A stretch of 64,000 nt of DNA from Hyperoplus lanceolatus (GCA_026929865.2 CM049410.1:14936501-15000500); one strand, 5' to 3'; shown: positions 21,807-33,472, counted from the stretch's first letter. Notes: generated from the letters alone by a model not told the origin. A program made the numbers and translations.

Positions 21807-22494
21807 CCTCAGTGTCTGAACACTTGTAACATGAAGCCACCAGAGGAGGGGCCCTCACACGACTAATGACTTCACTTTAAAAGACAGAAACAGTCTTTAG
21901 ATTTCATAAATGTTCCTTATTAAATTAAAAGGGCTATTAAAGGCTCTGACATTACAGTCACTGATAAATCATTGTATGTATATTTAACCTTTGAAGTTAT
22001 GGAAAACATTCAGTCCAGAACCTGGCTTTAAGAGCTTGTGGTCTTAGAAATGAATTCTCAAAAATAGATTTGCACATTATTCTTTATTTAAAAAAACAAA
22101 CAAGCAGCTACCAGTATTATGTGAATTTATTAAAATGATCTGCTCTATAGGTATTGAATCATACAGTGGCCATCATAGCTCACCACATATTGCAATTCAA
22201 GAAAACACATGCAGGTAGACAAAATGCAAGCATATATAAAACATATCTACATCAATTCAGACAACACATGCACAGTATTTAGAAAATGTGTTTCAAATAG
22301 ATCACAACACACAACACAAAAAACAACTTAAATAATGTATTGTTGAACGTATTACACAAATGATACTAAAACATGTGGAGAGACTCATAGAGGAATTACT
22401 CATGAACAGTTAACATTACAGTACATCTTTAGTTTTACCTGAAAATCAAACTGATACAAGACAAAACAGTGTTACATACAGTGAGGAGGAGTCA
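21807..22494. other. Intergenic spacer V13-V14
   Basis: No gene. Aligns with 43772-44411 (V25-V26). Confidence 0.55.
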
Positions 22495-22574
22495 ATGCAA
22501 AACTGAGATGTCTTCCTCCTCTACTTATGTGACTGCAGAGAGGAGGACAGAGAACAGTGGACACACAGTTTAAC

Positions 22575-23015
22575 ATGATGGACTATAGGACAGGACTGCT
22601 GCTTTTAACTCTCTGCTGGACAGGTGAAGAGTCAAACTGATCTTAATGTTCCCATTTTTTTCATTTGTGTCACCAGCTTATTTTACTTGATGTTTTCTTA
22701 TATTGACAGGTGTTGATGGTCAGACTCTGACAGAATCTGAACCAGCTGTCAAAATACCTGGAGAATCCCACAGATTGACCTGTACAACGTCTGGATTGTC
22801 ATTCAGCAGCTATTCTATGGCCTGGATCAGACAGGCTCCTGGAAAAGGACTGGAGTGGATTGCTGCTATCAATTCTAACAGTAAAGGCAAATACTACTCT
22901 CAGTCAGTCCAAGGACGGTTTACCATCTCCAGAGACAACAGCAAAGAGCAGCTGTATCTGCAGATGAACAGTCTGAAGACTGAAGATTCTGCTGTTTATT
23001 ATTGTGCTCGAGAGC
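22575..23015 (+). CDS. ighv: IGHV segment V14 (group A), intact
   Basis: Octamer ATGCAAAA 22495-22502. Leader exon 22575-22623 (ends LCWTG), V exon 22710-23015. [15 protein letters not shown] (Ile for the usual Arg), CDR1 [13 protein letters not shown]2 [19 protein letters not shown], end [20 protein letters not shown] 23016-23022, 23-bp spacer, ACAAAATCC 23046-23054. Confidence 0.93.
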
Positions 23016-23239
23016 CACAGTGACTGGAGTTGGTGGAGCAGCTGTACAAAATCCTACAGTCGTCGTCTTTACAAGATGAATAGCTAATGAAAAAACCCAG
23101 ATATTTTAAATCATCTGTTGTTGTTGTTTAAAGTAAAATCTTGAAAAGTGGCCATGAGAAAGATCATTGACCAGCTAACAAAACATTGACCTAGACAACA
23201 AAAACAAACAAACAAAAAACTTAAAGACTAGACTGTAAT

Positions 23240-23243
<4 letters not shown>

Positions 23244-23281
<38 letters not shown>

Positions 23282-23858
23282 AGTCGTCCTCAGAGGGCCC
23301 TCCATCGTTGCTTCCAGTCATCCCGATTCTCCATACATCTGGCCAGTTCATTGGTACTTTGCGCTCCTGCATCCTTCTTGAGTATATCCACGTATGTTAG
23401 TGTAGGACGTCCTCGAGACCGATGACTATGATTTGGTTCCCATAGTACCAATTTGCTGGCTGGCAGCTCTTGGTGTCTTTGGCAGTGTCCCGCCAGTCTC
23501 ATTCTTCTAGAAGCTACTTTCTCGCTAACCCTTGGTATTCCTTCATACAGGATACTGTTGGTTACATGAGTACACTTGCTGATGTTAACTACTGCACGCA
23601 GCATCCTGGTGTCTAGAGACTTCTGCAAGGTTGGCTTCAGGGATCAGCATTCGCTGCCGTAGAGGAGAACAGACTCTACCGTTGCATAGAAGAAGCTGAG
23701 TTTGATTTGACGGGGGAGGTTAGAGTTCCAAACACAGGTCATTACGTTCAGGGCCCTCCATGCGAGTGCCTTCCTCACCTTTAGGTCCTGCTCGGTTGAG
23801 TTGACCCATGAGCCCAGATATTGAAGTCCTCGACTTCCTTCAGCACAGAGCCACAGAG
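23244..23858 (-). mobile_element. 5'-truncated LINE fragment (RT C-terminus)
   Basis: Flanked by a 10-bp target duplication TGTAATGATC (23234-23243, 23859-23868). On the - strand it reads the C-terminal part of a non-LTR reverse transcriptase: a YLGSWVNSTEQDLKVRKALA-like stretch, ESVLLYGSEC followed by a stop, then an open frame 23628-23290 with RRMRLAGHCQRH and a RGRPTLTYVD motif. It ends in a (GA)n tail, which is the (CT)n tract on + at 23243-23280. RTE-like by style; clade not certain. Confidence 0.8.
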
Positions 23859-23868
23859 TGTAATGATC

Positions 23869-24267
23869 ACTTCATCACAAAACATCCAAGGACAATAGAA
23901 AAAGCTACAATCATTGTCTAGTTGAATAAAATGCATAAACACATTTCAGCCATATTCATGTTTATATTATTTAGATTATAAAGTGGGTCACAGTATAGGA
24001 GTGAAATATGCTGGGTGCCCGTGATCCTATAAAGACACACTCAGATCTATTTATCTCATTGATCTGAACTGACTTAATTGTTCTTCATCTCTCACTTTAC
24101 TCACTCTCTATCTCACATGCACATGCATAAACAACTCACAAAACACACAAAGTAGAGATACTGAATAACCCCATCATTGTTTTAAGACAGCTTTAGTCTC
24201 AACACTGTAACTCCAAAACGTCCAACTAGTAAAATGCAAAACCACAGACTGATGCACAGACCCCTCC
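23869..24267. other. Intergenic spacer before V15
   Basis: No gene seen; AT-rich. No leader exon for V15 can be recognised here. Confidence 0.5.
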
Positions 24268-24503
24268 CAGCCTGGACAGTATGATGTTCTCCTGGCTATT
24301 CTTTGAATAATGGCACAGATCCGAAGATCAGTGTGAAGGAAAACTATTGAATGGGACTTTTGATGAGTGGAGTGGAGGTAGTATTCATCATAATTATGTT
24401 CTTCAGCTACACTACTGCAGAGACACTTTTACTTGGACAGTGACTATAAAAGGACAGAGTCTACGGTCTGAGAACCCAGCAGTGTATTACTGTGTACATC
24501 AAC
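24268..24503 (+). pseudogene. ighv: IGHV relic V15 (group C)
   Basis: Degenerate V exon recognised by its similarity to V2 and V23 from CAGCCTGGACAGT onward. It retains GTGAAGGAAAA of framework 2, a GAGTGGAGTGGAGG CDR2, GGACAGAGTCTACGG framework 3 and a VYYCVHQ end. Leader and framework 1 start are absent, there is an early stop and the frame is disturbed. The heptamer position (24504-24510) reads GTGCATC, so no RSS; a nonamer-like ACAAATACA remains at 24534-24542. Confidence 0.8.
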
Positions 24504-24542
24504 GTGCATCATACAAACCAGCAACAGACCTGCACAAATACA

Positions 24543-24956
24543 GCAACCATTAAGACTCACCTCATACACGTTGTAATTGATCATTATACTTGATTCATGT
24601 TAACATTCACTTTAAGGAAATAAATTATGATTATGATTTTTGTTTTTATTTAGAGAAACATTTCAAAAAAAATCTTATCCTGAATTGTTATCTACTTTAG
24701 ATTTAGGCATTTACAGTTTACAGTAAAAGTAGTGTCAAACATTCTTTAATTTCTGTAAATACAGGAACATTTTCAAAATATTGGAGGTCAGTGGGTAATA
24801 CAATTTAAATATATATTTAATTTAATTAAAATTTTTTATTGGCTGGTAATTAATTAATGTCCAGGTACATTGTCACTCTGCATATATAATAACACTGAAC
24901 AGACTGTTATCTTGGCTCCAGTTGGACCAACATTGATGCTTAATATGTTTGATTAT
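24543..24956. other. Intergenic spacer V15-V16
   Basis: AT-rich, no gene; it merges into the group B promoter region of V16. Confidence 0.5.
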
Positions 24957-25050
24957 ATGCAAACTCACTGACCCTCCTTGTTACTCGGCTATAAAAATGT
25001 CCTGTCAGACTTTCAGTGGAGTTCACAGCAAGTCACTGCCAACATCAACC

Positions 25051-25476
25051 ATGTTTCCTGTAGCTTTGCTGCTGCTGTTAGCAGCTGGATGTGAGTCTCT
25101 CTGGATTGTCAAAGTCAACAGTTCCACTTTAAAGTTTAACTTGAGGATGTATTACTATTTTTCCCATTCTTTTAACAGGTGTAATGTGAGCTTACAGTTG
25201 ACACAGCCAGCCTCTGTGACTGTGCAGCCAGGTCAACGTCTGACCATCACCTGTCAGGTCTCTTATTCTCTGGGCCTACTACACAGCTTGGATCAGACAG
25301 CCTGCAGGGAAAGGACTGGAGTGGATTGGGATGAAAGATACTTCTAGCTCTCACTACAAAGATTCACTGAAGAACAAGTTCAGTATCGACTTAGACTCTT
25401 CCAGCAAGACAGTGACTCTAAATGGACAGAATGTGCAGCCTGAAGACACTGCTGTGTATTACTGTGCCAGAAGAGA
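25051..25476 (+). pseudogene. ighv: IGHV pseudogene V16 (group B), frameshifted
   Basis: Octamer ATGCAAAC 24957-24964, TATAAAAA 24990-24997, intact leader exon 25051-25090. V exon 25179-25476 has a disturbed start (GTGTAATGTGAGC in place of GTGTGAAGTGTGAAC), giving a stop at once, and an extra C in CDR1 (GGGCCTACTAC versus GGGCTACTAC in V21). Otherwise it is very close to V21, including CDR2 MKDTSSSHYK. RSS: CACAATA 25477-25483, 23-bp spacer, ACAAAAACC 25507-25515. Confidence 0.9.
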
Positions 25477-25515
25477 CACAATAACACAAAGCATCAGTAG
25501 ACCTGTACAAAAACC

Positions 25516-25913
25516 CCTCAGTGTCTGAACACTTGTAACATGAAGCCACCAGAGGAGGAGCTATAAGACCACTTACCTTTTCACAAACAGTTCACTGAGG
25601 AAAACATATTTTTTATACAGTATCAAGCAATAAGATGGTGAAATAATTTATTTAAATAACATTATAGAGAAAGACTTCCATCATACACATTTTCCCGATA
25701 TAAAAATGAATCTCACATGAATGATGACATTGTGAACCTTTTATCAGTAACATATTGAACATAGTACATGAATCCGTGATGAAGATCGTATGACAGTGAT
25801 GTCACCCTTTATACATCTTTGAAGTTTTCTATGTGTAGATAAAAAAATACTGGGAGAATCACTTTCTTTATTTTACTTGTTTGTCATTTAAATATGTTAC
25901 AAAACAATTTCAA
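25516..25913. other. Intergenic spacer V16-V17, left part
   Basis: Same spacer family as 15988-16380 and 38525-39010; no gene. It is interrupted by the retroposon that starts at 25914. Confidence 0.6.
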
Positions 25914-26712
25914 AACGTAATTTGGTTACGCACAGGATAGCTGGAAAGAATGGAAAGTGGTTTGCCTGGCTGCTTTGGACATTGAGGATGTTGAAGATGT
26001 ATACATCTTCGCTGGCATGACGGTGGGGATGCTTGCTTTGGGATTTGCTCTGTATGTCCAGTACCGCAAACTGAAGAAACTGATTGTTGCACAAGCGGAT
26101 GGGAGTGACGGAAGATTTACAGCGCTGAAAGATATGGATGGAACAGCTGTTCGGGAGGGGATAGCAAAAATTGTATCCAGCATTGCATCTATCAAAGGAG
26201 ACATCACAGCTATCAAAGGAAAAGTCGCTGGAATCGATAACATGAAAGGAGACATCGCTGTTATCAAAGGAGACATCGAAAAAATGGCTACAGTGGAAGG
26301 AGAGGATAACAATGAGTAATTAAAATTCATCGGGAAAATGGAAAGCATGTCAGTTGTGCAAGGTCAATAAATAAGGAGAATGAAAATTGACTGGGTATTG
26401 AACTGCAGCTTAACAGACAAAAAAAAAATAAAAATGCAAAATTGTGTGTTTTCTTCCTTTTTTTTTTTTTTTTTTATATATTTTTTTTTTTTTTTTCTTT
26501 TCTTTTTTCTTTTTAGTTTTTCTTTTCTTTTCTGTGATCAGTAAATGTGTATCTGATTCTGAATCTGATGAAATTGGGGGCGGGACTCGATAAGCCTTAG
26601 GCTTCTTCCGTCACCCTTCGGACAACACTAATTAAGATGTATGATGTGAAAGAGATAGTTGTGTATTGTGTGGAATTGTCCGAAAGAATAATAAATAAAT
26701 AAATAAATAAAT
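25914..26712 (+). mobile_element. 5'-truncated retroposon with an open reading frame
   Basis: Absent from the paralogous spacers, which read AATTTCAATGTTACTC without a break. Here AATTTCA is duplicated at both ends (25907-25913, 26713-26719). The 3' end has long T-rich tracts, a stem-like GGACAAC...TTGTCCG stretch and an (ATAA)n tail, as in LINE-derived retroposons that do not use poly(A). A + frame is open from 25921 to 26319. Confidence 0.7.
25921..26319 (+). CDS. Unidentified ORF, membrane segment plus coiled-coil repeats
   Basis: Open for about 132 codons, starting close to the retroposon's 5' break; the first ATG is at 26017. Residues about 25-50 include VYIFAGMTVGMLALGFALYV, a likely transmembrane segment, followed by basic QYRKLKKL. 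The C-terminal half repeats IKGD-type units (IKGDITAIKGK, MKGDIAVIKGDIEKM), suggesting a short coiled coil. I do not recognise the family. It may be the C-terminus of a longer protein, from a LINE or a retroposed host transcript. Nothing shows it is expressed. Confidence 0.45.
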   Translation, partial: FGYAQDSWKEWKVVCLAALDIEDVEDVYIFAGMTVGMLALGFALYVQYRKLKKLIVAQADGSDGRFTALKDMDGTAVREGIAKIVSSIASIKGDITAIKGKVAGIDNMKGDIAVIKGDIEKMATVEGEDNNE

Positions 26713-26719
26713 AAATTTC

Positions 26720-27199
26720 AATGTTACTCTGAATTGTTAATGCTGTTATTATTTAGATCGGCTAATGTTAAATCCTAATTAAATTAGCATTACCGGTTTC
26801 TGAGAATCGGTCTGAATGTCATGGAGATGTTAAGAACTGAAACTAAGGTTCATGTATGACTTTCTCTTCCTGTGAGTGAAAGAATAAAAGCCATAATTCT
26901 AAATAATTACTTTGTATGTGGAGGCCAAATGTACAGTCCACACATCCTCAGGAAATTTCAAACAATCTAAAAAATAAATAAATGGTGCTGTACACAAACA
27001 TCTTTGAAAATTGACATGATATTTTGTTGAATTACAAATTCCTGGTTGAAGTGAATATTAATTTTAATCTAGCTGATTGTCCATCCATGTTCAATTCAAT
27101 ATCATATCAATAAATAGAGCATTTTTATGATTACCCAGTTTTGTGTAGAAGATAGCAAAATCCACTCCAAAGTTCTCTGCTTTCTGTGAGGAGGAGTCA
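26720..27199. other. Intergenic spacer V16-V17, right part
   Basis: Resumes the spacer seen at 39010-39493 and 16390-16813; no gene. Confidence 0.6.
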
Positions 27200-27207
27200 A
27201 CGCAAAA
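27200..27207 (+). promoter_or_regulatory. Variant octamer ACGCAAAA of V17
   Basis: Other group A genes have ATGCAAAA in the same AGGAGGAGTCA context. The T to C change is shared with V22 (39494-39501), so it predates their duplication. Confidence 0.7.
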
Positions 27208-27279
27208 CTGAGATGTCTTCCTCCTCTATTTATGTGACTGCAGAGAGGAGGACAGAGAACAGTGGACACACAGTTTAAC

Positions 27280-27715
27280 ATGATGGACTATAGGACAGGA
27301 CTGCTGCTTCTAACTCTCTGCTGGACAGGTGAAGAGTGATCTTGAGTTGAAGTTGTATTGAAAGAGGTTACTGATTTAAAGCAATTTAACATTTCCCTTG
27401 TTTTTACAGGTGTTGATGGTCAGACTCTGACACAATCTGAACCAGTGGTTAAAACGCCTGGAGAATCCCACAGACTGACCTGTACAACCTCTGGATTGTC
27501 ATTCAGCAGCTATGGGATGTCCTGGATCAGACAGGCTCCTGGAAAAGGACTGGAATGGATTGCTTATATCAGCAGTGGCAGTAGCAGCATCTACTACTCT
27601 CAGTCAGTCCAAGGACGGTTTACCATCTCCAGAGACAACAGCAAAGAGCAGCTGTATCTGCAGATGAACAGTCTGAAGACTGAAGATTCTGCTGTTTATT
27701 ATTGTGCTCGAGAGC
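27280..27715 (+). CDS. ighv: IGHV segment V17 (group A), intact
   Basis: Leader exon 27280-27328 (LCWTG end), V exon 27410-27715. [18 protein letters not shown]1 [13 protein letters not shown]2 [19 protein letters not shown], end [20 protein letters not shown] 27716-27722, 23-bp spacer, nonamer ACAAAATCA 27746-27754 (last base differs from the group). The promoter octamer is the ACGCAAAA variant. Closest relative V22, which has the same intron and promoter but a different 3' end. Confidence 0.92.
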
Positions 27716-27754
27716 CACAGTGACTGTAGTTGGTGGAGCAGCTGTACAAAATCA

Positions 27755-28537
27755 TGGAGTACTTATCTTCAGTGGCAAATTAGAAACAATTATCTTGTCG
27801 TTGGTTATTATATTTCTTGAAAACTGCATGGGAAAGATCATCATGAACCAACAACAGTAATCATTAAACACACACAAAACGACTTACTTTAGAAATCACC
27901 TGCTCAGAAAACATTCAAGGATAGGGATCTGCTGAAATCACTGTAAATAAAATAAAATAAACAGTGCATGTGCAAATTTCAGCCAAATTTATGTTTATAT
28001 TAATTGGAAATAAAAAAATTCCACACTAGGGAAATGAAAAACTATTTTGTAGTTTTCAAAATAAAACCACTAGATGGCAGTCAATGTCAAGTCTGTCCCT
28101 CCTGTGTCACTACGAGGAGTCACTGTTCCGACTCAAACCCTGGAGTGTCCTATAGTTTTAGAACATTTTAGATGCTGGGTCAGCAGTGACAGCAGCTTAA
28201 TGTTTTCACTAAGTTATAGTTTACCATCTCATCATATCATATCGATTCCAAGGTAAACAGCTAGAAGCCTGAATGAACTGCTGTTTATTGTTTTTCTTCT
28301 GAGACGTGTTGCTGAAACCTGAATGGATAAATTAGACTGGTATTGGATGACATTTAATTTCCTGGACTCTTGGAGGAGAAATGGTTTTCCTTTGTCAGAT
28401 TTGTTTGTTCTTAGCAAATAAAAAAACTCACTGAGATGACCACATATTTAAAAAAAAATTCTAATACTAAAAAGTATTTTCTGATATATTTAGTCTTGTT
28501 GTATCAAACTCTATCTCCACAATGTCCAACTGGTAAA
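27755..28537. other. Intergenic spacer V17-V18
   Basis: No gene or recognised repeat. Short reading frames here have no recognisable content. Confidence 0.5.
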
Positions 28538-28640
28538 ATGCAAATTCCCACTCTGATGCTTCATCTCCACCCATTCTGCCTGCACGATATATATCCTTCA
28601 TCATTGCCATTGCAGTTGCAGACTCATTCAAGCTCCCACC

Positions 28641-29030
28641 ATGACAGTTTTACTAAGTTTCTTCCTCTTGGCTCTCATTTCAGGTCAGTGAAGTCCAGTG
28701 TACAGCAGAGGAGGAGAAAGTCTGCTGGCTCCCTGTCATCTAAACACTGTGTCTTTTTCAGCTGCTCAGGGCCAGTCCCTCACCTCCTCAGAGCCAGTGG
28801 TCAGCAGAGCTGGAGAGCGAGTCACTCTGTCCTGTAAAGTGGAAGGACTTGCTCTGTCTTGGCTGCACTGGATCCGATCGGACACATTGATAGCGGAAAT
28901 GACACAATATTTGCCCAAAGTGTCCAAGGCCAGTTTTCCATCACCAAAGACCCTTCCAGAATGCTTGTGTTCTTAGAGGTGAAGAGTCTGAAACAAGAGG
29001 ACTCTGCAGTTTATTATTGTGCACAAGAGC
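28641..29030 (+). pseudogene. ighv: IGHV pseudogene V18 (group D), 28-bp deletion
   Basis: Octamer ATGCAAAT 28538-28545. Leader exon 28641-28683, V exon 28762-29030. Almost identical to V1, but 28 bp of framework 2 are missing: GGATCCG runs into ATCGGAC, probably by slippage between the GGATC copies present in V1. The deletion shifts the frame and removes the Trp-containing strand. RSS intact: CACAGTG 29031-29037, 22-bp spacer, ACAAAAACT 29060-29068. Confidence 0.92.
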
Positions 29031-29068
29031 CACAGTGACACACCGGACTACAAAGCTGTACAAAAACT

Positions 29069-29540
29069 GAACAATGATGATCTCTGTATGAGAAGCACTG
29101 AGGCGTGGCAGGGCCTTGAAAACAAATCTCCCATTAAATAATGGGCAATTGACAATGGAACTTCTTTTATCAATATGTGTGTACTCGTCAGACTGTTTAG
29201 AAAGTTTATCATAACTCACGGCAACACCTGCATTCTTCAGAAGACAACCTTAAATTCAACAGTGAAAATCTTGCTTTAATAACCTCTGTATCATACATGT
29301 TATTAACCTAAACCCACTTGAGTATGAGTTTTAAGACATATCTCTATGGTAATTCAAATCATAGAAGAGCTACATGTAAAAATATTTAGGTTATTATTTA
29401 GGTGGGCCATTCTATATAAGATCTTTCAAAAATGTAATTTAAATAAACTATGATTTCCTTTCCTTGTCTGCTCACTTGAGAAGACACCCTGTTGACACTT
29501 TCAATGGTTTTGAATGAAATTTAAAAAGTAATTTTATCAT
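29069..29540. other. Intergenic spacer V18-V19
   Basis: No gene. Paralogue of 462-957 and 40095-40395. Confidence 0.55.
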
Positions 29541-29635
29541 ATGCAAATACATGTTACTTATAAGGAAGGGAAGTGTGTGTGCCTGTGTCAGTGAGAGACA
29601 GAAGAGCTCACATCAGTTCAGCTTCAACATCGACC

Positions 29636-30090
29636 ATGTTCTCTGTGGCTCTGATACTGCTGCTGGCAGCTGGATCCTGTGAGGAGCTTTCAGTGGATTC
29701 ACACCAATAAACACATTAGAAATGCTGAATAGTCAGATGATTGATGGAGATAATGTTGATTTCTGTTTCCACAGGTGTGAATGGTATTGGTCTCGTCCAG
29801 CCAGACTCAATGGTTGTGCAGCCTGGACAGTCTCTGACCATCACCTGTCAGGTCTCTGGTTATTCTTTGACTGATAACAGCTATGCACCAGGTTGGATCA
29901 GACAGCGTGAAGGAAAACCGATGGACTGGATTTTTCATCAGTGAGGTGGAGGTGGAGGAAGCGTTTACGAAAATAATGCTTTGAAGAACAAGTTCAGCCA
30001 CAGCAGAGACACTTCTGCTGCAACAGTGACTATCATAGGACAGAGTCTGCAGCCTGAGGACACAGCTGTGTGTTTCTGTGTACGTCGACC
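29636..30090 (+). pseudogene. ighv: IGHV pseudogene V19 (group C), single nonsense codon
   Basis: Octamer ATGCAAAT 29541-29548. Leader exon 29636-29678, V exon 29775-30090. It is close to V2 but the HQW tryptophan codon at the start of CDR2 is TGA. Downstream frame is kept, with two extra codons in CDR2 (GGGGGSVYENN-like). The terminal YYC is changed to CFC. RSS: CACAGTG 30091-30097, 23-bp spacer, ACAAATACC 30121-30129. Confidence 0.9.
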
Positions 30091-30129
30091 CACAGTGATA
30101 CAAACCACCAACAGACCTGCACAAATACC

Positions 30130-30696
30130 CAGCAACCAGCAACACTCAACCTCACACATGTTGTAAAATAATATTTAAATAATTCAAATATAGAGTATAT
30201 GACGCCTGTTACATCATGGCAGAGAAGTTGTTGACTATTTAAATTTATTTTATAAGTACCAACCATAAATGACATAATTATGGTCTGAAAAAGGAACAAC
30301 ATGAAACAAATGTCATCAGACAATCCATTTGGCTGGATCGTAAAAAAATGAGCAAAGGCGAAATGTCCACAGATCAAAATACAGTATACACTTTGGTTGA
30401 TGGGAGTACGTGGTGGGATGAGAATTAAGCCATTTTTAGACAATGGTGATCAGAATACAAACGTATCTATTATTTATTTTATTATGTATGCATTATGATC
30501 TCATGTGCTGCCCTTTATGCTCAAATTAACTAATGATAAACTACTTCATATGATGATTCATGATTCAAATCATTTGCATAAACCTTGAATATACTGTATT
30601 TGTATGTGTATGTCTGCACAAAGACTAACATTTTGTATTTTTACATTATGTGGTTATTTTGTTAATACTGAAAGTACAGTTGTTATTGTACACTAT
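30130..30696. other. Intergenic spacer V19-V20, left part
   Basis: No gene. Aligns with 12646-13265. Confidence 0.55.
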
Positions 30697-30700
30697 TTAA

Positions 30701-31319
30701 CCCATTGATGACGGCTGCTGCGCGATGCCACATTGGCTCTCCTGCCTGATGCTGCATCGCGCAGCATTATTACTTTATCTAATTTTCATGGCATTCCCAG
30801 CATAGAATGCATTGTCATTGGTTCAAATACACATGAGGTGGGTTTTGTTGATTTTTTTAAGACCACGTGACCACCCAAAAGTTGTGTGGTTTGCCGAAAA
30901 TCACGTCAATCAAAAAAATAAAAAATAAAAAAATAAAACAAAATAATAAAAAAAATACGCCGGCTGTGTCGGCGACGGAACAGTTAGTGGCGTTTGGTGC
31001 GCAGAATCAAGGTCTACTATAGACTACTGACGAAAATCACACAACACATTGCATCTATTTATTAACAATATTTAATAATTTTCTAATTTATCTAATTTTG
31101 ATGATTTTTAGAAATATTTGTTGGTTTGTAAGCGCTAAGGGAGCATGTTTAAATAAAACCTGTGAACCTTAACTTTTAAATGTATTTTATTTCATGTTTC
31201 TATGTGCTACACAGGCTTAGATATTAAGGTTTTGGTAGACTTGACAATTCGTACTATTTTTTCAGAAAACCCTCAGGCATTAAGGACATGCATCCTAGAT
31301 TGCCATAGTCATCAATGGG
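30701..31319. mobile_element. piggyBac-like MITE
   Basis: A 619-bp element flanked by TTAA (30697-30700, 31320-31323) with terminal inverted repeats CCCATTGATGAC / GTCATCAATGGG. The CCC start and TTAA target are typical of piggyBac. The paralogous empty site with one TTAA is at 13266-13269. An inner inverted GCTGCGCGATG / CATCGCGCAGC pair lies near 30717-30766. No transposase frame. Confidence 0.82.
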
Positions 31320-31718
31320 TTAAAACATGTCTGAATAACATAAAAACAGCTGATTTAAAGGGTTGACTTTGGACACTAATTTACGTTTCATTTAATATCA
31401 TCAGTCCAGCTGTTTCCTACTGGTAAGGAGGAGTCAATGCAAAACTCAGATGTCTTCCTCCTCTACTTATGTGACTGCAGAGAGGAGGACAGAGAACAGT
31501 GGACACACAGTTTAACATGATGGACTATAGGACAGGACTGCTGCTTTTAACTCTCTGCTGCGCAGGAGAAGAGCTTCACTGATCTGTTTTTACCTCCTTG
31601 TTTTCATTTGTGTCACCTGTTTATTTAACTTGGTGTTCTCTTATCCAGGTGTTGATGGTCAGACTCTGACAGAATCTGAACCAGCGGTTAAAAGACCTGG
31701 AGAATCCCACAGACTGAC

Positions 31719-33472
31719 TGTTACGGCCGGCCATCCCAGGCTCGTTCAGCCGGCCAGTAAACATGCAAATAAACCAAATGAAACCATGAATCCAAGTTAA
31801 ACCATAAGGTAATTTATTAAATCAATCCCAAACTCAACCGGAGGGCAGTAAAAGAAGGAAAAGAGGAAAAACGGGAGGAAGCCTGGGACAGCCACAGTTG
31901 GACTGCGTTATTGCCCAGGTCTTCCTCCAACTAAAACTATACCCCGGCCCCTCTAAAGCTACGATGGAAACTAGGGCTGCAACAACGAATCAATAAAATC
32001 GATTAAAATCGAGTACTAAAAGCGTTGGCAACGAATTTGGTCATCGATTCGTTGAGTCGCGCGATTAATAAGTCACTTGCAGGCGCGGCACTGTTTACAT
32101 CCAGCCGCCGACAGGTTCAAGCACGCCCACAGCGAGCCTTCCGCACGTGAAGGCTCGCTTCACGTGCGGGAAAGCTATAGTGTGAGCGGCCACAGCTTGT
32201 ATTTTGGTCATATCTAACACTGGACTGCAGGCCTATATAAAAGTGTTGTACCTTTGCTTCCTTTGGGTTTAAAAAAACTCCTTCAACTCAGTATCCGTCT
32301 AGTCCAAAAAAACTCTGTCAGCTGCTGCTGCTGCAGACGGTGTGCAGACGTGCTCGGAGAGTCGGCATCGGCGCATCAACAGTCATTCAAAGCAGCGGCA
32401 GTAATCACACAACCGAACGGTGTAGAAAGTCCCGTCAGTTAAAAATAGTGATCCAGATTTTAAATCCATGTTAAAATCGGAAGGATATAGAGCTAGTTAG
32501 CTTAAAAAAAGTAGCAAACATGTCAACTGTGATGTGTTCAGGCCGGCTCAGTAATATGATTGATGTGTTCAAATGCAACACAAAAAAAAGGAAATTTGAG
32601 ATTTTGGCGAAACTTGTTTTCCCAGCAATATAAAATAGATAGTAAAGATGGAATTATGACCTGTTTAATGTCCTATCTTGAGCTATGATCTTATCAGCAA
32701 TTAAAGCAATAATACAAGTTCTATTTCAACACAATAATAGAAAATTATCAATTGTGATATCAATAAAGACTTTGATCGTTAAGGAGTCTTGAAAATGGTA
32801 TCAATATCAATACAAATTAACGATCTCCTGTCATCTGAGAGAAATTAAGACGATTTAATTTTTTTAACCGTTAGTATTTACCGGTTAAAAATATTATCGG
32901 TTGACTGGTTTACCATGGACATCCCTTAAATACTATATAAATGTATATCATACATTGTATGTTTTTTTTGTGTTATCCCAGTTAAGTTTATTTTTAATTT
33001 TTTATCATTTAATATTACTTTTAATAGTTCCGGGACATTGGAGCAATAACCTGGTGTTTTGACACTGCAGTCTACACTGTGAATTTGAAGTAATGTTCAG
33101 TTTTTGAATAAAGATGCGGCATTTACAAATGTTTCTTTTTTTTATCCGATTCATCGATTAATCGAAAAAATAATCGACCGATTCATCGATTATTGAAATA
33201 ATCGTTAGTTGCAGCCCTAATGGAAACAAAACAAAACACAACCTAACAGCCCTCCATAAACTAAATCATAGGACAAAACAAGAGCAGCAACACAGGCAGG
33301 TCAGCAGCTGGAAGCAGTTCGCGCTCAGTGAGAGACAGCCAGCAGCCCAGGCCACGCCTTTATGCTCCGCAGGAGCTGGAGCACCTGCCCCCAATCAAGC
33401 TCCAGAGCACCTGAGAGAGAGAGAGTGTAGGAGGGAAGAGGAGGGAGGAGCAGAAAGGTGGGAGCGCGTAAC
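31719..33472 (-). mobile_element. Solo-LTR-like element in V20, split by a hAT
   Basis: Termini TGTTACG...CGTAACA, flanked by ACTGAC on both sides (31713-31718, 33473-33478); V10 shows the empty site. Without the nested hAT it is about 500 bp. Read on -, it has a TATA-like GCATAAAGG and an AATAAA signal in LTR order. Best explained as a solo LTR fossil; family not assigned. Confidence 0.55.
31972..33219. mobile_element. hAT element nested in the V20 insertion
   Basis: A 1248-bp element with an 8-bp target duplication ATGGAAAC (31964-31971, 33220-33227). Terminal inverted repeats TAGGGCTGCAAC...GTTGCAGCCCTA, the widespread vertebrate hAT signature, with sub-terminal ATCGAT repeats. No transposase frame found, so non-autonomous. 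Confidence 0.85.
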
